64,000 nucleotides of DNA from positions 1 to 64,000 of the forward strand of contig QANT01004634.1 in assembly GCA_003254885.1 (NCBI GenBank), in the 5' to 3' direction. The stretch's first letter is position 1. The number at the start of each line of letters is the position of its first letter. Origin of the DNA: Purshia tridentata (taxonomy: Eukaryota > Streptophyta > Magnoliopsida > Rosales > Rosaceae). Both the position numbers and the translations under genes were made by a program. The notes beneath the pieces were generated by a model. It searched no databases, was not told the origin of the DNA, and worked only from the letters and a program-made list of their open reading frames with translations. Shown here piece after piece: positions 12,401-25,244 of this stretch.

Positions 12401-15400
12401 TGCATCAAGATATATATTACCAAAAAATATGAAACAATGTAGTCTGAATTTCAAATCAATAAGATAATGGACTCTGAGGCACAAAGACCTCATCATGTAA
12501 ATGAAATTCTTAAACAAGCTATAAAACTGTAAATAGCAACAATGTAATGGAAAAGCATGAATAACGACAGTCAAGGTTTTCAAACAAAGTGACTAGAAAT
12601 AATAAATAGAAGAACCAACTTCCTTAACACTAGACAATAACAATGTTAATTGAACTTCAAAGTACATGCTTTAAGCGAAGACACAAGAGCTAAAAGACAA
12701 AATCTAATAAAACTGCATGCTTCCACACTTCAAATTCTTCAACAAAAAAAAAAAATGTTACCTCATTGTCATCACAAGGATATGCAGGTTCACTAGTCCT
12801 TTTTTTCAGTTGTGGCCCAAACCCTGCTGAGACAGCAAATTGCCGCAATACTTCGGGCCATGTCAGTGGATTTAAGTTGCACTGCCAACTCTGTATGTCA
12901 AAACCCCAAGCATATGCCTAATATAACATGCCAACAACAAATGTATTTAAATGTGGAACAAAGAACCAAACTAAAGTCAAATTAAAATGCAGCTACAGCC
13001 GCATAACAGCTTACCCCTTCAACAATCTGTGGGTGACCACCTCCAGGATTAGCAGCACCGTTCTGATTTGCTCCCTGTCCCATGGAGGGTGTTCTTGCAA
13101 CATCTTCAATATCTTTAATGATGGATCTTAGAAGAGCAACATGTATCTCACCCAACAGCCTAGAATCCTGAAACATGAGAGAGTGGATAATGATGAAATA
13201 CACATATAGAGTGAGGCAGAATCCTCATCAAGACCAAGACACAAAACAAAGGTCTCAACCGAAAAAAATAAAAAAGACAACTTACATAATCATGAAAAGC
13301 TTGAAGGAATTCATCCAGAGTAAATGGCCAAAGCCCAAGAACATCCACAAAAGTAATTAAGAACCTCCATACCTAGAAATAAGCTCAAAGTTAACAAGTT
13401 GCAACGAAAATTTCATGTAACTATAGATAAAAATGAGTCATTCAAGTTAAAACTACTTAAATAAACTACAGGTTTAAATTGTTTGGGTAAAAACAAACAA
13501 GCCATTCGAAAATTTGGTTTAAACACACAATCAATCACTCGTTGAACAACTTCTTAGGCCCTCCATGGACTGGTAAAGATATACTTGAGTACCAGCATAA
13601 ATAATGTTGTTCACGAATATGAAATTCATGAAAGCAACATTAGCTGTTAATACAATAAATGACCTAATATTAGGTCTTTTAAAAAAAAAAAAAAAAAAGA
13701 ATTTTACACTTCACAATGAAACCAACCAAGTGAGAATAAAATTTCATTTCATTTAAATACAAATAACCTTGCACAAACAATAAGCTAACACTGTTTTCTG
13801 AAATCAACCATAATATGTATTTATTAATAATAATGGTGTAAATCTTACCCAGCGAGAAGTGTGAATAAAATTAGGGATTAAATGCTCTAACCCAGCATGT
13901 AAAGATAACACTGATTCCAATCCTACCATTGGATTAAATGCTCTTATCACAATGTTCACAAAATTTTAAGCCAATCCAAAATGGATAGGCATTCCCTCGG
14001 TAAGGCACAAATTCCAGTGTAGAATAAGAAAATACATATATAACACAATATTGATGGAATTTTTAAAGATTGGATTGACTTTAAATTTTATATGCATGCA
14101 GACTATGATTAACACAATAAGTCGAAAGTAAGATCCATGAAAAACAAATCCTATAAACAGTTAATAGGTGTTAAACTTGCTATTTTTAGACCCATGTTAA
14201 TTGATCATAACCATACCCTACTTCTACATACAAGTGTACATCCACATATATATGACTCACCACGGTCAACATCTGACCTTTAAATAACAAAAAAGAACAT
14301 GATATACTAATGGGTCAATTCCTCAGAAAGGATGTACACAGAGGTTGTGTATTTCCAGTTAAGAGTCTCCTGCAGCATTCCATGACAAAAAAAATAGAGA
14401 GACATAAGAACTACAAACTCACCATAAAAAGATTGCCAACATTCTCCTCAGAATCTATCCAAGGTTGAATATCGAAAGGTTTTTTTAATTGCACAGATCT
14501 GGGTGGGAATGTAGCCCACATATCTAACAATAAAAAATAAAAAATCCTGTTAGCTGCTGCATAGATGAAAATCTCCACATATCAACCAAGCCATACATAT
14601 TAAAATCATTAAGAATAAGATTAGGTGATTAAGCGGCATTATAGGGAAAACAAAAAAACATTAGATTGAGATATGACAATAATGTTAAGCACCATTAAAT
14701 CACATTGAATAATACATATGCTTTTCCAATTATAAATTTATAATCACCGACGCACCTATGAATAAAGTTCAGACCATATCAGATGACTTGCTCTAATTCT
14801 TTTATTTATTTTTAACACCCAGAAATCTCCCAGGTGGACCCGGCTTCGAAGCTGGGGCCCCCTGACGAACCCTACAATCTTTGGGGGGCAGGAAACTCTA
14901 GCAAATAACTAGATAAGTACCTTTTGGGAGTCCAACCTCAGATCACATAGGAGCAGACCATGGGCCTGACCACTCAACTAAACTCTCGTTGGTAAATTGC
15001 TATACTTATCAAAAGACAAAGAAAAAAAGTTGTTTTGTGGCTTCTCATAAGACATTTTCAAGAACCAAATTCCAAACATAAAAATAACATAAGAAAACAA
15101 AGGGGAACTTAAAAATGGACAGTTCAAATCATAGGACAACAATGTTGTTCCAATAACATCCGTAAATTCAAGTTTTTGGGTATCCACTCTAGAGAGTTAA
15201 TTGTGTGTGTCTGTGTCGTGTGTATATATTAGAATAAAGGAACCAAATTAACGTTAGATACCAAATAAAAAGGAAATAATTATCCAAATTTGGTAAAATA
15301 CAACATTACATCTGGCTTTGACTTCAATTACAAAGATGTGAAAAGAGTTCATCCAATTACAACACAAGGAACTAAGCCAATGCCTACCTCTAAATGAGTC

Positions 15401-16770
15401 AAGATTTTGCAAAGTCTCATAATCAAGAGACAGTATCGATGGCAACCTCTTGCTTGATGCAGCTAACTCCATGAGCTCCAAGCGCTCATCTTCAATGAGT
15501 TCTGTTGATTCTTTAGCAATTTTACGAGCAATAGCTCGCTCATTAGCAGCTTTAAGCCTTGCTGCCTCTTTCTCTCTGCGTAGTTCTTCTTTTTGTCTCA
15601 TTTTCTCAGCCTGAGCACATCAAACACCTCAGTCACTAAAATATCCATATCATAGAAAAGCAGATAAGAAGTTCAAAGCTTACTCTTATTGACTCCTTCT
15701 GCAAGAATTTCTCCCTCCTCTCCAGTTCACGCCTTTGCTCTCTTAGATATCTCTCCTCCTCTTTCTGCTTTTCACGCAATAACCTTTCTTCTTCCTTCCT
15801 CCTCTCACGATCAAGCCTCTCCATTTCTTTCCTTATCTGCTCCTCTCTCTTGACATATCAAAAATTAAATTATCAGCTTACAAGAAGTTCCATAAAAAAA
15901 ATATGATTGGTGAGAGAACCAAACCTTTCGTCTCAGGATATCTTGTTTTTCCAGCTCTTTTCGTATCCTTTTCTCATGGGCTTCAACTTCCCGTGCTATT
16001 CTTGCCTCTTCACTCTGCAAAGAAATAAAGAGGCTTGAAATAATGATCCAAAGTAAGAAGTTAAGAAATATTTTGTAATGCATTAGAGACCTTGCGCTTC
16101 CTTTCCATTCGTAAAACATCCTCTTCATGAGAAACCCTTCTGTCAGATGGTATGAAAGGATTGTCCAGTTGAGTAATCGGGTGAGCACCAAATTGAGCAT
16201 CCATGGTAATATTTGTGAAGCTCTTCTGATGAACATTGTCATACTCTTCTGAAGCAGAAGGCAAGAGGTGACCCTGCCTGCCTTGCTGCGACAAAAGATT
16301 TAATCCAGCCAGCTGCCCTTGAAATCCATAAACAGTGGGTACTTGTTCATTACCATGCATGAATGAGCGCCCAGTAGATGATGGGGTCCTAGAATGTGGA
16401 CCATCAGTTGGTGAACCATAGTGGTAAGATGGGGCAGCCCTTTCATATGTTTCTGTCCGAACAGTTGGCTGCTCTGGAAGAAACTGGTATTCATGGAGAG
16501 TCCTTGAAGCACCCTAACAGTAACACAGGCACATATTTAGCTGGTTAACCTTTTTCTTCTTCTCCAATGAATATAAGTAAATAAAAAACTACCACAAAGT
16601 GTTCCAACTTCCATCACAAGCAAATAGGATTAAAAAAGAAACAGATGCCAAAGAAAAAGAATATGCCTGTGAGAAAATATTTTGAAGGAGAAAACCAGAT
16701 AATTAAAATAGAGGAACTGGAAATGAAGGCACAAAAAATGCTATCTGATTTACAGAGTAACAGAATGCAC

Positions 16771-16818
<48 letters not shown>

Positions 16819-19800
16819 CACCTACAAAATATGAAAAATTAGAAACACGACAGTCTTGTAGTTCACATGGAACCACCAAAAAAAAAAAAAACAAACATGC
16901 CCATGATTTTTAAAAGCAATAACATCACATAATCAAGACCTATGCATCCAAGAAAAATATGCAACAAGATTTTAAAATTCAAACGTATCATGTGTATTGA
17001 TGCTCACATTCTTTCATTTGCATGTACTGCTAACTACAAATTATCCTGACCTGACACAAGAGCAACACAGAATCAACACAAGGACAACAGAATATCATTA
17101 ATGAAGCGAAAAGAATGCAAGTATTGCTATCAACTACATCAGCTACACAGAATCAACACGAGGACAACTGACCATCATAAATTAAAGAGATAAGAATGTA
17201 AGCATCAAATAAATCAGCTACAGTCTTCAATACGTGAAGTATATGAAATCTAACCTTGATGGGTTTATCTTCAGATTGCTCATATGTTTTTGCATCAAAA
17301 GGCCATCCAGATTGCTTCTGCTGCCTCACAGTTGCCACTCCTAATACGATTTAAAAAGGGATTCAGGGCACAATCATTACAAAGTACCTTTACCCATAAA
17401 CGCATGCAAGTAAAGATACAATTCAAGAAAGATGATAAGAAAAGAATATAAGACAGGTTGAAAAAGAAGAAGATGTATTTATGCATATGACCTTCAATTC
17501 AGAGAGTAAACACAACAGAACATAAGCATGTCAAAAGAAAAATCAAATCCCTCTGATATTGTTTTCCATATAGCACTTGTTCATTCTATCTCTTTGTGTT
17601 TAACGAGCAGCCAGAGAGGAGCAGCATGCAATCTATTTCAAACAAGGTGGATGAACTTATTCTAGATGAAATAGTACAATAAAGTTAATCAACACAATGA
17701 CTCGCTTAAGCAATACAAAGAAAAAAAAAATAGAATACAAAAAATAAAGGGAACGAGTTCTTTATCATAGGAAGCACAGTAATATACTATTCAACCCTAA
17801 ACACTGAAAAAGAAGATGCCGAATATATATCAATAACAATGAATCGTCAAAATCTCATTGCACTGATTCATAGTAATGAATCGCAAAAATATTCAATTCT
17901 AATCAGATAGTTTCCTCCAAGACTTTCAGGGAAAAAAGGAAAAAGAAAAAGAAAAAATTAATGGTAGCACTGCTGCTGAAACCTTATCAGCCATGATTAA
18001 TGCATGTACATCAGTAATCTCAAAGAGGACTTATCTAAAATTACTGAGGAATGCAATTAGAAGAGTCCATACATAACGAAGGACAAAAAAGAAGTGCCTC
18101 ATTTAATGCAAGAAATTATAGTCCTTGTCTATTCTCATTTTCACACATGTAATCAGATTTACCTCCAGAATGCATATTTATCTAAATCCAGAAGAAAACA
18201 AAACATAACCAAAAAACACCAAACTCAACCAAGCAAACAAATTTCTTCCATACAGCCTGAACTTATGATGACAGGTTCAATAAAATTTAATATCACAAAC
18301 CAGTCCACCCCAAATTCCACCATGATAGCATATGAAATATATAATACATCAGCAATTTATACGTATCATTGAGGAAAGGTTGAGTTATGTTTTTCTCGCT
18401 TCTTTTCATACAGCCTACTCAAATTCATGCTGCAGAAAATGAAAGGCGCGTGAAATGACACCCAATCATGGAACCAAGGTTCCAGTTGTGTGACAGAAAC
18501 AAAACTTCAACACCAATGTATCTGGAGCCAGTACACCCCAAGCATGTTAAAAGAAAAACCAAAAAGCACTGAAATTGAAACTTGCACCACAGTAGCAGAA
18601 CCTGAGATTCTATCCCTTCTATTATTCTTCAAAGAGTTGAGAACTACTTACTAAACTACTAAGCATGCCACATCTCTACTCTTTATGTATTCTTGAAGAC
18701 TCATTCAAATCAACCCAATACCTTGCCACAGGTTGCATTAAACCATTTTCCTCAACAATTAACATAAAGGAACTTTGCAAATAGATCCAATGTGCGTAGC
18801 TCCTCCTGAAACTGGGTTACAGAAGCTCAAAATTCTTGTCTCATAAATGCCTACAGCAACTAGGATTTGTCAGATTCATAGCGTCCATTTCCTACATTAA
18901 CCATGAGTGGTTTCTAAGGGCCAGCACTAATCCAATAAGTTGCATTGGCATACCCCGCACCACAACAACACCTCCCACCACCCCCCCCCCTCCCCACAGC
19001 AATAAGTATTATCTCAAATAAGAAAGCTGTAATTCAATAGCCCAAATCATAGAGACATGCAATGAGAGAAGAAAGCACCCAGTAATCCACTGAGAAAAAA
19101 TTCATGATACAAAAGAAGTTCTATCCTTATATGTTGTCAAGCAAACTACATAAATTTCCTAGTACAACCAGCAACCCAGCACGAAAATTGTATTACAAGG
19201 AACAAGAAAACCCAAAAACCAAATTTACCTATGGGCGCCCCGAATGCATCTGGTGGCAATGGGTCAAACTCCATCCCAAGAATTGGCCCATCCTCCCTCA
19301 GCGGCTCCCCGAGCTGGGCCTCCACAAAAGCAATAGCTCGAAGCTCCACTATCGACTGCTGTTGTGGCTGGTAATACCTCCTCATTGCCGACAAATCACC
19401 ACCAAACCTGGGGACAGCCACGGGAGGCCGCGGAACAGCTCTCCGCAAATCCACCGCGTGCCCCAAACCCGACCCGGACGCAGGCTCATTTCCCAACTCA
19501 CTCACCACCATTTCCTCAGCACTCCCCCCAACAACACCTGTCCCGGCTGGATAGTCCTTCCTTCCCCGCCTTCCCGGCGTTGGCTTCCGGTCCTTTAACC
19601 TCCGGTGACAAAACCACATTTGTAATTGCCGATCGGAGAGACCCAATTTCCCTGATAGCTCAGCTCTCACTGACTCCGACGGGTACTGGTCAACTAAACA
19701 AAACCCAGACACACATTTCCATTACACTAAGCTCAAATAAAAAAATCAACTAAAATGAAAATTCCCAAAAACAAAAAACAAAAATAAAATCAGAAACCTG

Positions 19801-19909
19801 CATAAGTTTTTTCAAGAACTTCCAATTGCGAAGCAGTCTTCATTTTCCGCTTGGTCTTAATCTCACCCTCCTGTGGCCTCGTTCTCTCTCCGTCTGAACA
19901 AGCCTCCAT
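6460..19909 (-). CDS. RINGLET-type homeobox-DDT chromatin protein
   Basis: Eighteen exons in phase give 1782 residues: 19909-19798, 19693-19229, 17340-17255, 16513-16091, 16014-15925, 15848-15684, 15610-15388, 14523-14423, 13372-13286, 13167-13015, 12917-12762, 12393-12184, 12095-11406, 11320-10769, 10381-9755, 9654-9550, 8363-8100 and 7299-6460. Order of parts: homeodomain (about 18-77, helix 3 WFCHRRLKDRK), Lys/Glu/Arg coiled coil (about 350-500), DDT domain (about 530-610), WPEVLRQFA block, HARE-HTH (about 690-790), WSTF-like motifs including YRSLPLGQDRRRNRYWQF, and a basic then highly acidic tail. In Arabidopsis RLT1 and RLT2 are ISWI-complex subunits that affect nucleosome spacing and flowering time. 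Length matches (about 1700). I cannot separate RLT1 from RLT2. Several introns hold mobile elements. Confidence 0.93.
8744..9120. mobile_element. Degenerate MITE in a RINGLET intron
   Basis: The ends are imperfect terminal inverted repeats: GGTTAAATTACATTT on the left, and on the right the complement of GGCTAAATTGCATTT. The roughly 377-base interior has no ORF. Flanks TTGATTATAA and TCGATTTAAA could be a decayed 9-10 base target duplication, which would fit a Mutator-like MITE. It lies in the intron between 8364 and 9549. Confidence 0.6.
14799..14992 (-). mobile_element. tRNA-derived SINE in a RINGLET intron
   Basis: Read on the minus strand, the element starts near 14992, has an A-box-like TAGTTGAGTGG (14980-14970) and about 32 bases later a B-box-like GGTTGGACTCC (14937-14927), then a GC-rich body and an A-rich tail (14818-14799). 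This is the layout of a Pol III SINE. It is not a tRNA gene, because no cloverleaf closes. A clear target duplication was not found. It sits in the intron between 14524 and 15387. Confidence 0.65.
16774..16815. repeat. (GA)n microsatellite
   Basis: An almost perfect GA dinucleotide run of about 21 units within the RINGLET intron between 16514 and 17254. Confidence 0.95.
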
Positions 19910-22709
19910 TGTTGAGCACACAAGCTCACCTCCCCAACAAAAACAAAACCCTAGAAATCAAAGCTCTCTCAGCCCAAACACAACCTCATCTCACTCCCTT
20001 TCCGTGCAATAGGGCTTGGGTTTTCGAGTCTGACCCACAAAAATCCAAAGACTTCTCTCTCTAAAATGACTGACTTTTGCTTTCTCTCTCTATGTACCAA
20101 GAATCGAAGAAGTGGGTTTGATTGAGATGTGCGGTGAGATTTGGGGAATAACACCAACAACAACAACCATAGCAATTAACAACAACAATAAAAATAAAAA
20201 TAATAGTTAATTAAATAGTTTGATTGAAAAAATAAAATAAAAGAGAGCCAGAAGAAAAACAAGCGATTGTTGTTGTTGTGGTTTGGTTATTGGAATTAAA
20301 GAACAAGAACAAAAACAAGTACAACTGGGAGCAACAGTCTTTATCTCACTCATTTCTTATTTATTCTAGTGTTTTTGTGAGTATTTATAATTGGTGTGGA
20401 TAATAATAATGAATGGTTTTTGTTTGTCAAATATAAATTGGGTTGGTGTTGGTATTGTATTGTCAGATGCTTTTTGGAAATTTGAGAGTGAGAAAGTGAG
20501 AGAGTAAGAGAGAGAGTGTGATTGATTCAAGAAAGGCTTCTGTGGTTTGGTGTGGTCTAGTTATCTCTCTCACTCGCACTCTCCTCTCTATATTTATATA
20601 TGTGACTTTTTAAGGCTTCTTTCTCTTTCTTTCTGTTTTGGCGATTTGTTTATGAGGTTTCGGGTTTGGGTTAAGGAATATGGATTCTATTGACTTTTTA
20701 TACTCTTCGAAAATCTGAGGTCCTGCCATTTAAAAAATTACAAAAATCCAAATGGCTACCTTAGCGGGTTGCTGCTTTATCTATTTCGGCCCGTACGAAG
20801 CTGTCGGGATAGTGTATGCCAACGACCTCTAAAGGCGCGTAAAAAACCACCCACAGTCCTTCCCGCGCCAATCAGCTAGGATTTAGAGAAGGCAGTGTCA
20901 AATTGTCAACGTCAGTTTACTAATTTTCTTTGTTAAACTAAATTATCAACGATTCTCTTATACGAATGAGAAAATTGAGCATATATATAAGCGTGTGAAG
21001 ATGATCGAAGATTTGATGGAATTGACAAAATGAATTTGTGATATATAGTTGAAGATTTGTGAATTATAGAATTATAAAAATAATTTTTTAAACCAAAATA
21101 ATATTCAAAATAAAGTTAGAGATCATTATTTTAATTTTCTCTAACCCAAAATTAGGGATGGTAACTTGAATATAACACAATATAGCACAACTAAAAAATG
21201 ATACAAAACTTTTGGGTTGGAGTTGGGTATAATTGCATTCATGACTTGCTTAACATGTAGTCTTATTCATGTTGAAATCATATGAACCCGCTTAACTCAA
21301 AAATGATATGAATTAACATGTTTAATGATTTTATATATTGTGTTAAACTTGTAATAACAATATATGTAGTGTTCATGTTGAAAAATCCGACAAGATTAAT
21401 AATCGAGTTGTATTTGTGCAGACTGTATTATACTAATACATGCATGTACTCCGACACGAACCTGAATTGTCATCCAATTGCCTAATACCTCTCTATATAT
21501 GCCTTTTAAGTTTTGCCACGTTATCACACTAACGGCATCTAATTGGTTGGTGTTAATATTGCAAACAATAAATGTGTTCGTTGGTATATATTAGTTTTAC
21601 CATTAGAGTAGTTTTAATTAGGGGTTAGTAATAGAAAATTTCCTCGTAGCTCAGTAATTGATTTCAAAGAATAAATATGTAATTATTAATTAAAGAGTAA
21701 CAGTCCAACAGCTACTTTTGGGTCCAAAAGAAACTTGCAACTTCAAGACCAGAGTCACCGCTAGCCCAACACTAGTGACACATGTATATACCAGCCCTCA
21801 CAGTACAGTCACGAAGGGGAGTTATTCTATTTCTTGTAGTGGGAAGATGTATGAGTCCTAGCCAAAAGAGGTTGGTTTTGTTTAAATCCACTCTTTCATT
21901 TTTCTTATTTCACTGCAGAAATGGGTTATTTTTCTTTTTCTCTTTTTTTTTCCAGGGGTTTAGGTTATTTTTTATTTTAGTTTTTAAACATTTTATCAGA
22001 TCAATGCGGTATATTTTGAATCTGCAATTGATCAGGAATTTTTTTTACTGTTTTATAATGCCAACTTTTCATAAGAATTAATGCCTTAACTTTTTTACTG
22101 TTTGAATTTGAGGTATTTATGAATTTGGTTTTTATTGCAAAAAAACTAAACCACGTGGATTGCAAAGCCTAAGTAAAAGGTGGCGACTCAAAGCAAGTAA
22201 AAAACAGATTAAAACCAAATAGACCAAAAGTGTAATTCGGCTTTTCCATAATGCCAACTTTTCATACCACTCCCGTCCATTCAATCTTATAGCAAACGCT
22301 GCTAATTAACCCGACCCTTCCCTAATAACCAAATTAACCAATCAATGAAACACTTGGTAATGAAAGTCAATTTTCCCAACATGCAGTTACTTAAAGGAGA
22401 GTACGTTATGAAACAGTTCACCAGTTCATCACTTCATCCATTCCTAAAAACCATGCATTTTGCATTTTTGTTTCCCAACACACCAAACAAACAGAAAACT
22501 AAATTCCAAGCCCAATTCCTCTCTTCTTCTTCTCCTATTCAGTTTCTTCAACAACATCCCCCCATATTACAAAAGCATATATTCCAATCCTCGATCTCAT
22601 ATATATCAAAGCAGCACTGAATCAAAAACAAAAAACGCACACACACAAACCCTAATTCAGGATCTTCATATATATATATATAGAGAGAAAAAGATCAATT
22701 CGGGTCTTC
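19910..22709. other. Intergenic, divergent promoters
   Basis: The left end is the promoter and leader of the RINGLET gene, CT/GA-rich around 20460-20640. The right end is the DMP promoter. The middle (about 20900-22300) is AT-rich with no recognisable gene. A weak candidate for a T-run insertion lies near 21933-21962. Confidence 0.6.
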
Positions 22710-23354
22710 ATGGCTTCACTCCAAGAAACACTGCAACCACTTCTGAGCACTATAGCTAATAACAATGACGAAATACCCGAAATACCCTCCTTCCCGAAAG
22801 CAGCAAAAACACCAGCCCAAAAGGCCATTAGAAAGACCTTCAAAGGCACAGCCCACTTGTCCAATCTCCTCCCCACAGGGACGGTCCTGATCTTCCAAAT
22901 GTTCTCCCCGGGCTTCACGCGCCAAGGCAAGTGCCCCACCGTCGTCAACCAGACCATGACACTCGGCCTCCTCGTCTTGTGCAGCCTCTCCTGCTTCGTC
23001 ATGTGCTTCACCGACAGCCTCCGGGACGAGCGGGGCAAAGTCCGTTACGGGCTGGCCACGTTCAAGGGGCTGTGGGTGATTGACGGGACGAAAGTTGAGA
23101 TTGGACCGGACGAGGCGGCCAAGTACAGGCTGAGGTTCATCGACTTCTTCCATGCGTTCATGTCCATAATGGTGTTTGCTGCGGTGGCTTTGTTCGATAA
23201 GAATGTCGTCAGCTGCTTCGTTCCGAAGCCATCCGAGGACACCAAGCAAGTCCTGGTGGGGTTGCCGGTTGGGATTGGTGTTGTGTGCAGTTTGTTCTTT
23301 GTGCTTTTCCCCACCAGGCGCCATGGAATTGGCTTCCCTCTCTCTCGTAGCTAA
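22710..23354 (+). CDS. DUF679 membrane protein (DMP family)
   Basis: Single-exon gene of 214 residues. Four hydrophobic segments lie at about 48-66, 82-101, 141-163 and 181-201. The DUF679 signatures are present: SNLLPTGTVLIFQMFSP, the charged loop SLRDERGKVRYGLATFKGLW, and RFIDFFHAFMSIMVF. DMP proteins are plant-specific four-pass proteins of endomembranes, tied to membrane remodelling during senescence and, for the DMP8/9 branch, to gamete fusion. This copy has a general N-terminus (MASLQETLQPLL) and I cannot assign it to the DMP8/9 branch. The coding region is distinctly GC-richer than its surroundings, which is usual for intronless members. Confidence 0.93.
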   Translation: MASLQETLQPLLSTIANNNDEIPEIPSFPKAAKTPAQKAIRKTFKGTAHLSNLLPTGTVLIFQMFSPGFTRQGKCPTVVNQTMTLGLLVLCSLSCFVMCFTDSLRDERGKVRYGLATFKGLWVIDGTKVEIGPDEAAKYRLRFIDFFHAFMSIMVFAAVALFDKNVVSCFVPKPSEDTKQVLVGLPVGIGVVCSLFFVLFPTRRHGIGFPLSRS

Positions 23355-24802
23355 AGGAGTTACTTTTTTATTCATCCATTTTATTCATTTTATTTTATTT
23401 TTTTACTTTTAATTATATGACTGGATTATATAGTGTCTACGATACAAAAACCAATAATCTTAATTTACTTCTGAGATCACAAATTTTAATGAAATTAATA
23501 TGTATATATCTACATTTACTATTAATTATAATCATTTAATTTTTATGAACTCCAGATAATCAATAGTCACAATTTTAGCTTTATCGATCTCAGTCTTTGG
23601 CATTGGCATTTTTGTTATGAGCACATGAAATTTATATTAGAAATTCAAGTATTTTTTATAAATTTATTTGGAAGCGTTTTCTGAATCTAAAACATTAAAA
23701 ATGTTTTATAGCTTAAAAGTACTTTAAACTTTTTGTGTCAAACTCAATAAAAAGAGTTGTTGATTATTTAAAGTACTTTAATAACCATTTAAAAAACATT
23801 ATCAAAATTTGACATATACATATATTTTGTTTGTATTTATTTTTTAACTATGACCAAGTCACTTAGTAGCACGCTAGCAATCATGAAAATATAAGGAAAA
23901 TTTAATATTTGCCTTGATTGATGACCCTCCTTATCGATCTGCTAAACTGCCCCATTTTTTAAGAGATCAACATACTTTTGGCATGTCCTATAGAATCTTA
24001 TAATTATCACGATGATCCAACAATTCTTATTAATTGATATACGAGTGACATACAAAATAGCTATACAAATTAGCATATCCATTAAATTTGGAAGGGTATA
24101 TAATATAAAGTAGCTATAGATCTCATGTATAGCTCTTTATTTTTTATCTTAATGACTTAAGTTTTCAATACAGATATAGCACGTAATCTATGTTTAAATA
24201 AGTACAAAGGGATAATAATCCATCTCTGGAGTTACAACATGCCTCCAAATAGCCTTCTAGCTACGTTATTAATACCTGTCATCATAGGAATTTCCGTAAG
24301 AACGCTAATACCTTATCAAAATATTCATTGACATTGAATAAATAATTAATAGTAATTAAGATCTTTTTTTTCTCTTCGAAAAATAGATACCCACTAATAG
24401 CGTGGATCTGAATGAAATGAAGCACAAAAGTTCATGATAGGAGGAACAAATATACACAATTACATAAGATAAATTATTTTCTTTAATTTATCACTGCTAC
24501 ACAAATTTTTGTGTTCTGCAAGTGACGATTTTTTATTTTTCTGAGCTAAAATTTTTACCTGTCTGGCTTGCACTTCAATTTGTCAGATGATTATTCTAGA
24601 TTAAAAAAAAAAATTCGCAAATATTTTCTTACATCAACAACCCAAATGATAAAAGTTTGATCCAACGACTTTGAATATATATAGTAAAATACATACCAAG
24701 CACTCATGTGTATGTGTGTGCGTGTGCCCATATATAAGTGTGTTTTTGAGAGAGAGGTCTTACGAAATCTGAAATTGGACCTCATTGACTTTGCAGAGGC
24801 AG
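23355..24802. other. Intergenic
   Basis: AT-rich sequence between the DMP gene and the small-peptide gene, holding both 3' regions. No gene, array or clear element is seen. Confidence 0.6.
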
Positions 24803-25135
24803 TCATTGATGGCAACAGAACAACCGTACAAGCATAGGGTTGCTACTTTTACAACAAGACCGACCGTGCACCTGAGGGGACCTTATAGGATTGTTAGACC
24901 TTCTAGGAGGACTAATTTTAGGAGTTCTAAGAAGTTTAGATGGTCTTTTTTTGTCAACAAGATTTTCGGTATTTTTAGAAATTAAATAATCACCATATGA
25001 AAATGAAAGGGATGAGCTAAGGCTTGATGGAATTTTAGAAGGGGAGTGAGATGGAGGGAGAGAACGACGCTCTTCCTCATCGGCTCGCGCTATAACTGAC
25101 CCAAGTAAAACCAACACCATCATCATCTTCTTCAT
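24803..25135 (-). CDS. Small secreted peptide precursor, CC-x9-CC tail (copy A)
   Basis: A 110-residue ORF that I cannot assign to a known family. It has a signal peptide (MKKMMMVLVLLGSVIARA), an acidic patch DEEE, a Ser/Pro-rich part, the word SFSYGDY, a long basic Pro-rich stretch, and the tail CCKSSNPMLVRLFCCHQ. The copy at 62616-62972 has the same order and nearly the same tail, which shows both are real. An upstream in-frame ATG lies at 25144, but the ATG at 25135 lines up with the other copies (MK start after a TTAGCT/CTAGCA word). CATGCATG lies about 100 bases upstream. Four cysteines in two pairs suggest disulfides. Function unknown; a signalling or defence-type peptide is an inference. 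Confidence 0.75.
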   Translation of the reverse strand: MKKMMMVLVLLGSVIARADEEERRSLPPSHSPSKIPSSLSSSLSFSYGDYLISKNTENLVDKKRPSKLLRTPKISPPRRSNNPIRSPQVHGRSCCKSSNPMLVRLFCCHQ

Positions 25136-25236
25136 AGCTAACATATCTTCTTGTGTATGTATCTTCCTTATAATACTGTTGTTTCAATTATTTACCACCA
25201 TAAATTCATTAATTGTTATTTAAAGGCTTCATAACT

Positions 25237-25244
25237 CATGCATG
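25237..25244 (-). promoter_or_regulatory. CATGCATG (RY-like) word upstream of copy A
   Basis: The same eight-base palindrome sits 55-100 bases upstream of all three small-peptide copies. TTTAAA at 25219-25224 may act as the TATA element here. RY elements bind B3-domain factors; the role here is inferred. Confidence 0.5.

Noticed and set aside
14799-14992. Possible tRNA gene on the minus strand
   Set aside because: A- and B-box-like words are present but no acceptor stem or cloverleaf closes; a SINE fits better.
21923-21972. T run plus CCAGG between GGTTATTTTT repeats
   Set aside because: The flanks are too low in complexity to call a target duplication.
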